From Actinomycetota bacterium (GTDB taxonomy: Bacteria > Actinomycetota > Actinomycetes > Actinomycetales > Angustibacteraceae), in NCBI GenBank assembly GCA_014377795.1, contig JACMOY010000399.1, positions 1 through 16,189 of the forward strand: a DNA stretch of 16,189 bases, written 5' to 3'. Shown in pieces: positions 1 to 6,741 of this stretch (position 1 is its first letter; every line of letters begins with the position of its first letter). Below the pieces are notes generated by a model. That model saw only the letters and a program-made list of their open reading frames with translations, was not told where the DNA came from and ran no database searches. Both the position numbers and the translations under genes were made by a program.

Positions 1-750
1 CAGCGCCGCGAACGCCGCGGGGCCGGCGTACCGGGGGATGCGTCGGGCGCGCGCCAGCAGCAGGGCGAGCAACGCACCGACCAGCAGCTGCTGCACCCGG
101 CCGTCGGTGCCGTAGTAGGCCCGCGACAGCGACGCGGCGCCGTACGCCCAGGCCATCGCCGCGGCCGAGGCCACCACCAGCACGGAGGCGACGACGGCCA
201 GCAGCTCGCGGCGCACCCGCAGGCAGCCGACCACCACCAGCGGCCACAGCAGGTAGAACTGCTCCTCGATCGACAGCGACCAGGTGTGCCGCAGCGGCGA
301 GGCGCCGGCGTACGCCGCGAAGTAGTCCTCGCCGGCCGCGACGAAGTGCCAGTTGGCGAGGTAGGCGAGGGTCCACAGCGCGTCGCCGCGCCGGGCCGAC
401 CACGTCTCGGGCCGCGCGGCCCACCAGGTGGCCAGCGCCACGACGACGAGCACCAGCAGCAGGGCGGGCAGCAGCCGGCGCACCCGCCGCACCCAGAAGC
501 CGACCAGGTCGATCCGGGCGCGATCGCGGTGCTCGCGCACCAGCAGCCCGGTGATCAGGTAGCCCGAGAGCACGAAGAACAGGTCGACGCCGAGGAACCC
601 GCCGCGCACCGCGCTGCCGGCCCCGCCGCCGAGGTGGTACGCCACGACCGCCGTCACGGCGACCGCGCGAAGCCCGTCGAGGGCGGCTCTGCGTCCCCCG
701 TCGACGGCCACCCCCAGACCGTACGTCGGCCCCGCCGTCCGCCCGGTCAC
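1..750 (-). CDS. Acyltransferase 3 (OafA/YrhL-type) membrane protein, C-terminus outside the window
   Basis: Partial: about 250 codons are present and the frame is open to the window edge. The translation has the N-terminal hallmarks of membrane acyltransferase family 3: ALDGLRAVAV, then VVAYHLGG with the conserved histidine at about residue 39, GVDLFFVLSGYLITGLL, FWVRRVRRLLPALLL, and LRHTWSLSIEEQFYLLWP. Several membrane segments follow. Such proteins transfer acyl groups (often O-acetyl) to exported sugars, glycans or lipids at the cytoplasmic membrane; many have a C-terminal SGNH domain, which cannot be judged here. The start is uncertain: GTG at 750 is preferred because GTG at 771 lies in the loop of a hairpin; GTG at 711 is also possible. 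It is read in the same direction as the DUF3500 gene, 60 bp downstream of its stop. The substrate is unknown. Confidence 0.88.
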   Translation of the reverse strand, partial: MTGRTAGPTYGLGVAVDGGRRAALDGLRAVAVTAVVAYHLGGGAGSAVRGGFLGVDLFFVLSGYLITGLLVREHRDRARIDLVGFWVRRVRRLLPALLLVLVVVALATWWAARPETWSARRGDALWTLAYLANWHFVAAGEDYFAAYAGASPLRHTWSLSIEEQFYLLWPLVVVGCLRVRRELLAVVASVLVVASAAAMAWAYGAASLSRAYYGTDGRVQQLLVGALLALLLARARRIPRYAGPAAFAAL

Positions 751-757
751 GAGCCGA

Positions 758-781
758 CGAGAACGGCCCACGCCGTTCTCG
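758..781 (-). terminator. Hairpin between the DUF3500 gene and the acyltransferase gene
   Basis: Perfect 10-bp inverted repeat (CGAGAACGGC / GCCGTTCTCG) with a 4-nt loop, 29 bp after the DUF3500 stop codon. No T-tract follows on either strand, which is common for actinobacterial terminators. It may end DUF3500 transcription or attenuate read-through into the acyltransferase. Confidence 0.5.
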
Positions 782-810
782 CGGACTCGGGGCTCAGCCC
801 GCCCGCGACG

Positions 811-1953
811 TCAGTGGTGGGCGAGCCGGTGGGCGCCGAGCACGTCGAGACCGAAGTCCGAGACCGGGTCGCGCCACACCGAGTGCGCGTGGTTCGCGCC
901 GCGCTGGGTGTTGTCCCACTCCAGGAGCAGCCGCGACCCCTGCACCCGGTAGTAGTGCGGCGCACCCGGCTCGAGCGGCCCGGCCCAGGCGATGTGCAGC
1001 TCGTCGAGCTGCGCGTCCGCGCAGGCCGGCGACACGGCGTCCGGCACCCGCCCGACGTACGTCTGCACCAGCCGGCGCAGCAGGTCACGCTGCTCGCCGT
1101 CGAGCTCGCTGCCCGGCACCCCCCGCGGCTCGGCGGTGTACTCGACCGCCCGGTGGTCGTCCTCGCCGTAGGCGACGGCGTCGTCGATGGCGTCGCTGAG
1201 CGTCTGCAGCTTGGCCTGCTCGCTGTCGTCGCCGAACCGCTCGCGGCGCCAGGTCCCGGCCAGCGGGATCACCCGGTCGCCGGGCGAGACGACGGTGCGG
1301 TTGGCCGTGACCAGGTCCGAGGGGGCCGTGGCGTGCAGGACGGCGCGGGCGGCGAGCTCGGGGGACAGCGACCGCACCAGGTCGCGCGCCAGGTCCTCGA
1401 CCCGCGCCAGCGGCCGGTTGACGGCGCCACCGAGCAGCGACGACGACGCCGGGTCGGCGCCGAGGAAGCACGGCGTGGTCGAGACGAGCACACCGTCGAC
1501 CACCAGGTTGTTCAGCGACACGTGGTGGCCGCCGAACCGCCAGCCCCACGCACCCTGCTCACCCGGGGTGCCGAACACGCGCAGGTAGTACAGACCCGGG
1601 TCGCGGCCGCGCTCGCGGTCGAAGCGCGTCACGAACCCCTCGGCGTGGTCGAGGACGTTCTCGAGCCCCATCACGGTGGCGACCGTGACGTACGCGGCGG
1701 GCGACAGCCCCGAGGCCACCAGCCGCATCGCGGCGCGCTGCTGCGCGGGACGCTGCTGGTGCACGGTGAGACCGCCGTGGTCGGTGGGGGTGTAGAACCA
1801 ACGCCGCCGCTCGAGGTCGTCGTCGCCGTCCTGGGGCGCGCGGCCCACGGCGGTGGCCCGCTGCCCGTCGTCCAGGGCGCCCAGCCACGCCAGGGCGGCC
1901 TGCGCCATCGTCGAGGCGACCTCACGGCGGGCGGGTACGTCGTCGTCCAGCAC
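811..1953 (-). CDS. DUF3500 family protein
   Basis: 380 residues, near full length for DUF3500, a family of unknown biochemical function. Recognised from the pattern ERRRWFYTPTDHGGL near residue 48, YYLRVFGTP, WGWRFGGHHVSLN (Gly141-Gly142-His143-His144), TPCFLGADPA, and a C-terminal YYRVQGSRLLLEWDNTQ followed by NHAHSVWRDP. The histidine/aspartate-rich conserved blocks could form a metal or catalytic site, but that is inference. No signal peptide or membrane segment is seen, so it is probably cytoplasmic. The GTG start is the first in-frame start after an upstream stop; there is no clear ribosome binding site, but a TAGCCT hexamer sits 6 nt upstream, which suggests a leaderless transcript. 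It is divergent from the ABM monooxygenase gene across 90 bp. Confidence 0.85.
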   Translation of the reverse strand: MLDDDVPARREVASTMAQAALAWLGALDDGQRATAVGRAPQDGDDDLERRRWFYTPTDHGGLTVHQQRPAQQRAAMRLVASGLSPAAYVTVATVMGLENVLDHAEGFVTRFDRERGRDPGLYYLRVFGTPGEQGAWGWRFGGHHVSLNNLVVDGVLVSTTPCFLGADPASSSLLGGAVNRPLARVEDLARDLVRSLSPELAARAVLHATAPSDLVTANRTVVSPGDRVIPLAGTWRRERFGDDSEQAKLQTLSDAIDDAVAYGEDDHRAVEYTAEPRGVPGSELDGEQRDLLRRLVQTYVGRVPDAVSPACADAQLDELHIAWAGPLEPGAPHYYRVQGSRLLLEWDNTQRGANHAHSVWRDPVSDFGLDVLGAHRLAHH

Positions 1954-1959
1954 GACCGC

Positions 1960-1965
1960 AGGCTA
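1960..1965 (-). promoter_or_regulatory. Candidate -10 element for a leaderless DUF3500 transcript
   Basis: On the minus strand TAGCCT (fits TANNNT) ends 6 nt before the GTG start at 1953, so transcription could begin on the start codon itself. No convincing -35 is seen at 16-18 bp. The absence of a ribosome binding site supports the idea; it remains tentative. Confidence 0.3.
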
Positions 1966-2043
1966 CCCATCGAGACCCCATGGCGCAGCAAGGTCCCGCG
2001 ACCTACTGTCGGCCTGGCCCCACCCCCCCTGACAGGAGAACCC

Positions 2044-2364
2044 GTGACCACTCCCACCGACGACCGCCCCGACCTGCTCACCGTCATCGCGTCGATGAAG
2101 GCCGCCCCCGGCAAGGAGGCCGAGCTCAGGGCGGCGCTCGAGGCGCTGGTCGAGCCCACCAGCCGGGAGGCGGGCTTCGTGAACTACGACCTGCACCAGG
2201 GTGTCGAGGACAGCGGGCTGTTCTACCTGTACGAGAACTGGGAGTCGGGCGAGCTGCTGGACGCCCACCTGGCCGCGCCGCACCTGGTGGACTTCGCCGC
2301 GCGGCTGGGCGACCTGGTCGACCAGAGCGGCCTGACGACCACCCGGCTGCACCGGATCGCCTGA
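2044..2364 (+). CDS. ABM-fold monooxygenase, YgiN-like
   Basis: 106-residue single-domain protein of the antibiotic biosynthesis monooxygenase (dimeric alpha/beta barrel) superfamily. Visible features are the opening strand LLTVIASMKAAPGKEAELRAAL, the helix LEALVEPTSREAGFVNYDLHQ, the strand GLFYLYENWESGELLDAH and the closing helix HLVDFAARLGDLV. Members of this fold use no metal or cofactor and oxidise quinol-like or polyketide aromatics, or act as heme-degrading or stress proteins; the substrate here cannot be deduced. The GTG start is fixed by ACAGGAGA ending 4 nt upstream (2032-2039). It is a single-gene unit with a strong hairpin directly after the stop. It shares a 90-bp divergent intergenic region with the DUF3500 gene, so the two may be co-regulated. 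Confidence 0.88.
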   Translation: MTTPTDDRPDLLTVIASMKAAPGKEAELRAALEALVEPTSREAGFVNYDLHQGVEDSGLFYLYENWESGELLDAHLAAPHLVDFAARLGDLVDQSGLTTTRLHRIA

Positions 2365-2370
2365 CGCCCA

Positions 2371-2403
2371 CCGGCGACCGGCCGTGGTCGGGCCGGTCGC
2401 CGG
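2371..2403 (+). terminator. Terminator-like hairpin after the monooxygenase gene
   Basis: Perfect 13-bp inverted repeat, CCGGCGACCGGCC / GGCCGGTCGCCGG, with a 7-nt loop, starting 7 bp after the monooxygenase stop. No T-run follows. Its position and strength support transcription termination. Confidence 0.65.
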
Positions 2404-2501
2404 CACGTGGGCGAAGCCCGCGATCCCGGGTTCGCACAGGGCAGTCACCTCGCGCCCGCGGTGGACAGTAGCCCCCCACGACGGCGATGCCCTGGCAGCA
2501 C

Positions 2502-2545
2502 GACGCCGCTCAGACCGACCCTCGGGGGCCTTCCTGAGCGGCGTC
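2502..2545 (-). terminator. Terminator-like hairpin downstream of tRNA-Leu
   Basis: Perfect 12-bp inverted repeat, GACGCCGCTCAG / CTGAGCGGCGTC, with a 20-nt loop that is itself GC-rich. It begins about 45 nt beyond the 3' end of the minus-strand tRNA gene and is a plausible terminator for it. It could act in both directions. The stretches around it (2404-2501 and 2546-2590) show no gene. Confidence 0.5.
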
Positions 2546-2590
2546 TCGTATGCGCACCCGACGCCGCCCCAAGGACGACGTGCTGGTCGG

Positions 2591-2673
2591 TGCGCGAGGG
2601 GGGATTTGAACCCCCACGCCCTTTCGGACACTGGCACCTGAAGCCAGCGCGTCTGCCATTCCGCCACTCGCGC
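2591..2673 (-). tRNA. tRNA-Leu (anticodon CAG)
   Basis: 83-nt class II tRNA on the minus strand. Acceptor GCGCGAG (2673-2667) pairs with CTCGCGC (2598-2592), with discriminator A at 2591. The anticodon arm is CTGGC-TTCAGGT-GCCAG, giving anticodon CAG, which reads CUG leucine codons. A long variable arm typical of tRNA-Leu (around TGTCCGAAAGGGCGT) and a T-arm GGGGG-TTCAAAT-CCCCC follow. The 3' CCA is not encoded (CCG follows the discriminator). In M. tuberculosis a leucine tRNA (leuT) also sits next to fhaA, so the placement is conserved. Confidence 0.97.
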
Positions 2674-2684
2674 GTGACCGCCGC

Positions 2685-2703
2685 AGACCCCTGATCGGGG
2701 TCT
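2685..2703 (-). other. Short hairpin in the tRNA-Leu 5' leader
   Basis: AGACCCC / GGGGTCT, a perfect 7-bp inverted repeat with a 5-nt loop, lies between the tRNA promoter -10 and the tRNA 5' end, 11 nt from the mature end. It would be part of the precursor transcript; a role in processing is only a guess. Confidence 0.35.
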
Positions 2704-2718
2704 CAGAAGCCGTCGGCA

Positions 2719-2727
2719 AGATTAGCA
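2719..2727 (-). promoter_or_regulatory. Extended -10 promoter element for tRNA-Leu
   Basis: On the minus strand TGCTAATCT matches the extended -10 pattern TGnTANNNT and lies 46 nt upstream of the tRNA 5' end. No clear -35 hexamer is seen 17 bp further up, as expected when the -10 is extended. Confidence 0.5.
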
Positions 2728-2755
2728 CGCACAGGGCGGGCGACCCGCCGCCCGT

Positions 2756-2761
2756 TACGAT
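2756..2761 (+). promoter_or_regulatory. Candidate -10 for the fhaA operon
   Basis: TACGAT fits TANNNT and lies 63 nt before the fhaA ATG, giving a leader of roughly 57 nt. There is no good -35, and this is the only such hexamer close to the operon start. It is back-to-back with the tRNA-Leu promoter. Confidence 0.3.
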
Positions 2762-2813
2762 CGTCGCGAGCCAGACGCAGCGCCCGACGACCGGCCGACC
2801 ACGATGCAGCGAC

Positions 2814-2820
2814 AGGAGGT
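2814..2820 (+). promoter_or_regulatory. Ribosome binding site that fixes the fhaA start
   Basis: AGGAGGT ends 4 nt before the ATG at 2825. It lies inside the longer reading frame that begins with ATG 2804, which has no ribosome binding site, so 2825 is the better start. Confidence 0.8.
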
Positions 2821-2824
2821 GCCC

Positions 2825-3604
2825 ATGGGCGTGATGGACCGCTTCGAGAAGGGCATCGAGCGCGCCGTCAACGGGGTCTTCGCCAAGGCCTTCAAGTCCG
2901 AGGTGCAGCCGGTCGAGATCGCCAGCGCCCTGCGCAAGGCCTGCGACGACCGGGCCGCCGTGATCAGCCGGGGTCGCACCCTGGTGCCCAACGCGTACGT
3001 CGTCGAGCTGGGGCGCACCGACCACGAGCGGCTGGGTGAGTACGCCGACGCCCTCGGTGACGAGCTGGTCGCCAGCCTGCGCGAGCACGCCGACCGCCAG
3101 GGGTACGCCTTCGTGGGTCCGGTCACGGTCGAGCTCGAGCTCGCCGACGGGCTCGACACCGGGGTGTTCAGCGTCCGCACCGCCACCCTCAAGGGACGTG
3201 ACAACCAGGCAGCCCAGGCGCCGATGCCGCGCGACCCCCAGACCCCGCCGCCGCCCGGGCCGGTGCCGGCGTCACCCGTCACGGTCGCCTCGCCCGGACG
3301 CCGCCCCTGGCTCGACATCGACGGCAACGCCTATCCCCTGGTCGGCTCGCTCACGGTGATCGGCCGCGGCGAGGAGGCCGACGTGGTCGTCGACGACCCG
3401 GGCGTCTCGCGCCGGCACGCCGAGATCCGGGTCACCAGCGACGGCCCGCACCTGGTGGCCACCGTCCGCGACCTCGGCTCGACCAACGGCACGCTGGTCG
3501 ACGGCGACCGGATCGGCCGGGGCCAGCACGGTGAGGCCCTGCGCGAGGGGACGACGATCACCATCGGGCGCACCCGCGCGACGTACCGCGGGGGTCCGCG
3601 ATGA
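2825..3604 (+). CDS. fhaA: FhaA: DUF3662 and FHA-domain protein
   Basis: 259 residues. Residues 1-125 are the FhaA N-terminal domain (DUF3662): MDRFEKGIERAVNGVFAKAFKSEVQPVEIASALRK is cut from its opening motif. A Pro-rich linker follows, then a C-terminal FHA domain with VIGRGEEADVVVDDPGVSRRHAEI (phospho-threonine contact Arg181) and GSTNGT at 218-223. In M. tuberculosis FhaA binds the phosphorylated pseudokinase domain of MviN/MurJ and is a PknB substrate, linking kinase signalling to lipid II export; the same role is inferred here. The linker is far shorter than in the mycobacterial protein, which exceeds 500 residues. It is the first gene of the operon, with its stop overlapping the fhaB start as ATGA. 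Confidence 0.95.
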   Translation: MGVMDRFEKGIERAVNGVFAKAFKSEVQPVEIASALRKACDDRAAVISRGRTLVPNAYVVELGRTDHERLGEYADALGDELVASLREHADRQGYAFVGPVTVELELADGLDTGVFSVRTATLKGRDNQAAQAPMPRDPQTPPPPGPVPASPVTVASPGRRPWLDIDGNAYPLVGSLTVIGRGEEADVVVDDPGVSRRHAEIRVTSDGPHLVATVRDLGSTNGTLVDGDRIGRGQHGEALREGTTITIGRTRATYRGGPR

Positions 3605-4095
3605 GCGAGCTGACTGTCACCGTCGTCCGGCTCGGGCTGCTGGCACTGCTGTGGGTCTTCGTGTTCTCCGTCGTGGGGGTGCTGCGCGGCGACCTGTTCG
3701 GCACCCGGGTGACCGCGCGGGCGGCCAAGGCCGCGCCGGCGCCGCGCCCGGCCCCGGCACCCAAACCCGCCAAGGTGGCCAAGGCGCCCGCGCCGAGCCG
3801 GCGCACCCCGCACACGGTGGTCGTCACCGAGGGGCCGCTGCGCGGCACGACGATCACGCTCGGGCAGCAGTCCGTGCTGATCGGGCGCAACCCCGAGTCG
3901 ACCCTGGTGCTGGACGACGACTACGCCTCGGGCCGGCACGCCCGGATCTTCCCCGAGGCCGGTGAGTGGTTCGTCGAGGACCTCGGCTCGACCAACGGCA
4001 CCTTCGCCGGCCAGCAGCGCGTCCACGGGCCGCAGCGCCTGACCGTCGGGTCGACGCTGAAGATCGGCACCACCGTCCTCGAGCTGCGCAGGTAG
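3601..4095 (+). CDS. fhaB: FhaB (FipA): membrane-anchored FHA-domain protein
   Basis: 164 residues. An N-terminal membrane segment (about residues 8-27, LGLLALLWVFVFSVVGVL) is followed by an Ala/Pro/Lys-rich linker (about 40-65) and a cytoplasmic FHA domain with LIGRNPES (Arg96), SGRHARIF and GSTNGT at 129-134. In mycobacteria FhaB/FipA is phosphorylated by PknA and links FtsZ to FtsQ during division under stress; the same class of phospho-threonine adaptor is inferred here. The start overlaps the fhaA stop by 4 bp and the stop lies 4 bp before pstP, so translation of all three is probably coupled. Confidence 0.94.
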   Translation: MSELTVTVVRLGLLALLWVFVFSVVGVLRGDLFGTRVTARAAKAAPAPRPAPAPKPAKVAKAPAPSRRTPHTVVVTEGPLRGTTITLGQQSVLIGRNPESTLVLDDDYASGRHARIFPEAGEWFVEDLGSTNGTFAGQQRVHGPQRLTVGSTLKIGTTVLELRR

Positions 4096-4099
4096 GGGC

Positions 4100-5350
4100 A
4101 TGGCGATCGCGTTGCGCTACGCCGCCCGCTCCGACATCGGGCTAGGCCGGTACACGAACAACCAGGACTCCGGGTACGCCGGCCCGCACCTGCTCGTCAT
4201 CGCCGACGGCATGGGCGGGCACGCCGGCGGCGACGTCGCCAGCTCGGTCACCGTCGGGCGGATGGTGGCGCTGGACGGCGAGTCCCACGGCGGCGACGCC
4301 CTGGCCCTGCTCGCTGCGACCTTGCGCGAGGCCAACACCGAGCTGCGCCGGCGCACCGCCGACGACCCCACGCTGGCCGGGATGGGCACCACCACGACGG
4401 CCCTGATGCGCTACGGCAACAAGCTCGCGCTGGCCCACATCGGTGACTCACGCGCCTACCTGCTGCGCGGCGGCGAGCTGACCCGGATCACCCACGACCA
4501 CTCCTTCGTCCAGAGCCTGATCGACGAGGGCCGGATCACCGCCGAGGAGGCCGAGCACCACCCGCAGCGCTCGGTCGTCACCCGCGTGCTCACCGGCGAC
4601 CCCGACGACGAGCCGGACCTGTCGGTGCGCGAGGCCCGGGTCGGCGACCGCTACCTGATCTGCTCGGACGGCCTCACCGACGTCGTCCGCGACGCCACGA
4701 TCAGCGAGACCCTCGCCGAGCACGCCGACCCCGCCGGTGCCGCCGACGCGTTCGTCGCGATGGCGCTGCGCGGCGGGGGGCGCGACAACGTCACCTGCAT
4801 CGTCGCCCACGTGATCGACGTCGCCCGCGAGGCCGACGTCGGCACCACCACCCCGCAGGTGGTCGGGGCCGCGGCGGTGCACGGCACCGCCACCAGCAGC
4901 GCCTCGGCGAGCACCCCCGCCGCCAAGGCGGCCGCGCTCGAGCGGGCCACGGGCGACGATGAGACGCCGCCCGACCCCGCGCTGGCCATCGCGCCGCCGG
5001 CGTCCAAGCGACGGTGGGCGATGCGCTCTCTGCTGGCGGTGCTCGTCGCGGCGCTGCTGGCCGGTGGCGGGTACGCCGCGTACGCGTGGAGCCAGCACCA
5101 GTACTACGTCGGCGCCGACGGCACGCAGGTCGCGATCTTCCGCGGGCTGGCGCAGGACATCGGGCCCGTGCACCTGTCGAACGTCTACGAGCGCGCCGAG
5201 CTGCCGGTGGCCAGCCTGCCGCTGTACAGCCGCGAGCAGGTCGACCAGACCATCACCGCCGACAACCTCGCCGACGCGCGCACCAAGGTCGCCGCCCTGC
5301 GGGCCGAGGCCGCCGCCTGCGCCACCGGCACCTGCACGGGCGCCGGCTGA
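4100..5350 (+). CDS. pstP: PstP: membrane PP2C-family Ser/Thr phosphatase
   Basis: 416 residues. The cytoplasmic PP2C domain (about 1-240) has all metal-binding motifs: NNQDS (Asp23), ADGMGGHAGGD (Asp36-Gly37), GMGTTTTAL, GDSRAYLLRGGEL, CSDGLTDVV (Asp190) and RDNVTCIV (Asp229). A low-complexity linker leads to a single membrane segment at about 308-330, followed by an extracellular tail of about 85 residues ending with a C-x4-C pair (Cys407, Cys412). PstP is known to dephosphorylate PknA, PknB and their wall-synthesis substrates. It is preceded by a G-rich stretch, AGGTAGGGG, at the start site. The stop and the rodA start overlap as TGATG. Confidence 0.96.
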   Translation: MAIALRYAARSDIGLGRYTNNQDSGYAGPHLLVIADGMGGHAGGDVASSVTVGRMVALDGESHGGDALALLAATLREANTELRRRTADDPTLAGMGTTTTALMRYGNKLALAHIGDSRAYLLRGGELTRITHDHSFVQSLIDEGRITAEEAEHHPQRSVVTRVLTGDPDDEPDLSVREARVGDRYLICSDGLTDVVRDATISETLAEHADPAGAADAFVAMALRGGGRDNVTCIVAHVIDVAREADVGTTTPQVVGAAAVHGTATSSASASTPAAKAAALERATGDDETPPDPALAIAPPASKRRWAMRSLLAVLVAALLAGGGYAAYAWSQHQYYVGADGTQVAIFRGLAQDIGPVHLSNVYERAELPVASLPLYSREQVDQTITADNLADARTKVAALRAEAAACATGTCTGAG

Positions 5351-6741
5351 TGGCGACGATCACCACGCTGGCACCACGCACCCGTCGCGGGGTCGAGCTG
5401 GTGCTGCTCGTCGGCGCCGTGGCCATCGTCCTGGTGGCCTACGCCAGCACGGGCCTGGCCACCAAGGGCACGCTGCCGCCCAGCCTGCTCGCGTACGGCG
5501 GCGGTCTGGTGCTGCTGACCGGCGCGGTGCACGTGACGCTGCGGCTGCGCGCGGCGTACGCCGACCCCGTCCTGCTGCCGATCGCCACCCTGCTCAACGG
5601 TCTGGGCCTGGTGATGATCCACCGGCTCGACGACGCCGAGAAGCGCACGACCGCCGAGGCGTTCGCCCCCAGGCAGCTGGTCTGGATGGCGCTGGGCGTC
5701 ACCCTCGCCGTCACCATCCTGTGGGTGCTGCGCGACCACCGCCGGCTGCAGCGCTACACCTACACCGCGATGGCCGCCGGGCTGGTCCTGCTGCTGCTGC
5801 CGCTGCTGCCCCTGCTGGGCAAGAACATCAACGGCTCGCGGATCTGGATCCGCCTGGGCCCGCTGTCGTTCCAGCCCGGTGAGATCGCCAAGCTGTGCCT
5901 CGCCGTGTTCTTCGCCGGCTACCTCGTGCAGACCCGCGACGCGCTCAGCCTGGTGGGACGTCGGGTGCTCGGCCTGTCGCTGCCCCGCGCCCGCGACCTC
6001 GGGCCGATCATCGTCGCCTGGCTGGCCAGCCTCGGCGTCCTGGTGTTCGAGCGCGACCTCGGCTCCTCGCTGCTGTTCTTCGGGCTGTTCGTCGCGATGC
6101 TCTACGTCGCCACCGAGCGCAAGAGCTGGATCGCGATCGGCCTGGCCCTGTTCGTCGCCGGGTCCTACGTCGCCTACCTGCTGTTCAGCCACGTGCAGGC
6201 ACGGGTGCTGCTGTGGCTGCACCCGTTCTCGCAGCAGGCTCTCGACATCAGCACCCAGCTGGTGCTCGGGCTCTACGGGATGGCCAACGGTGGGCTGCTC
6301 GGCACCGGGCTCGGCCGCGGCCGACCCGACCTCACGCCGTTCGCCGAGAGCGACTACATCGTCCCCTCGTTCGGCGAGGAGCTGGGGCTGTTCGGGCTCT
6401 TCGCCCTGCTGTTGCTGTACCTGGTGCTCGTCGAGCGGGGCCTGCGCACTGCGCTCGGCGTCCGAGACGGCTTCGGCAAGCTGCTCGCCACGGGCCTGGC
6501 CTTCGCCGTCGCCCTGCAGTGCTTCGTCGTCGTGGGCGGCGTGACCCGGGTGATCCCGCTGACCGGGCTGACGATGCCGTTCCTGTCCTACGGCGGGTCC
6601 TCGCTGGTCGCCAACTGGGCCATCATCGGCCTGCTGCTGCGGATCAGCGACCAGGCCCGGCGTCCACCGCCCGCCGTCGAGCCGACGTCCTTCACCCAGA
6701 CCGGCGACGCGGCGCTCACCCAGGTGGTGAAGCTGCGATGA
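5350..6741 (+). CDS. rodA: RodA: SEDS-family peptidoglycan glycosyltransferase
   Basis: 463 residues with about ten to twelve membrane segments. SEDS signatures are KNINGSRIWIRLGPLSFQPG with GEIAKL after it, FERDLGSSLLFF containing the putative catalytic Asp236, the ESDYIVPSFGEELGLFG block, and GLTMPFLSYGGSS near the C-terminus. SEDS proteins polymerise lipid II into glycan strands at the membrane and work with a class B PBP, which is the next gene. The ATG at 5350 is chosen because it overlaps the pstP stop (TGATG); a longer frame that reaches back into pstP is an artefact. The 3' end overlaps pbpA as ATGA. It is assigned as RodA rather than FtsW from its place in the pstP-rodA-pbpA-pknA order. 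Confidence 0.95.
   Translation: MATITTLAPRTRRGVELVLLVGAVAIVLVAYASTGLATKGTLPPSLLAYGGGLVLLTGAVHVTLRLRAAYADPVLLPIATLLNGLGLVMIHRLDDAEKRTTAEAFAPRQLVWMALGVTLAVTILWVLRDHRRLQRYTYTAMAAGLVLLLLPLLPLLGKNINGSRIWIRLGPLSFQPGEIAKLCLAVFFAGYLVQTRDALSLVGRRVLGLSLPRARDLGPIIVAWLASLGVLVFERDLGSSLLFFGLFVAMLYVATERKSWIAIGLALFVAGSYVAYLLFSHVQARVLLWLHPFSQQALDISTQLVLGLYGMANGGLLGTGLGRGRPDLTPFAESDYIVPSFGEELGLFGLFALLLLYLVLVERGLRTALGVRDGFGKLLATGLAFAVALQCFVVVGGVTRVIPLTGLTMPFLSYGGSSLVANWAIIGLLLRISDQARRPPPAVEPTSFTQTGDAALTQVVKLR

Noticed and set aside
286..2364. 692-codon plus-strand frame ending with the monooxygenase
   Set aside because: Its first 585 residues are the antisense shadow of the acyltransferase and DUF3500 genes; only the part from GTG 2044 with its ribosome binding site is real.
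2591..2673. tRNA-Leu as an integration (att) site
   Set aside because: No integrase, direct repeat of the tRNA end or foreign-looking DNA is present beside it.
2804..2824. Earlier ATG start for fhaA
   Set aside because: It has no ribosome binding site and would include the AGGAGGT that serves the ATG at 2825.
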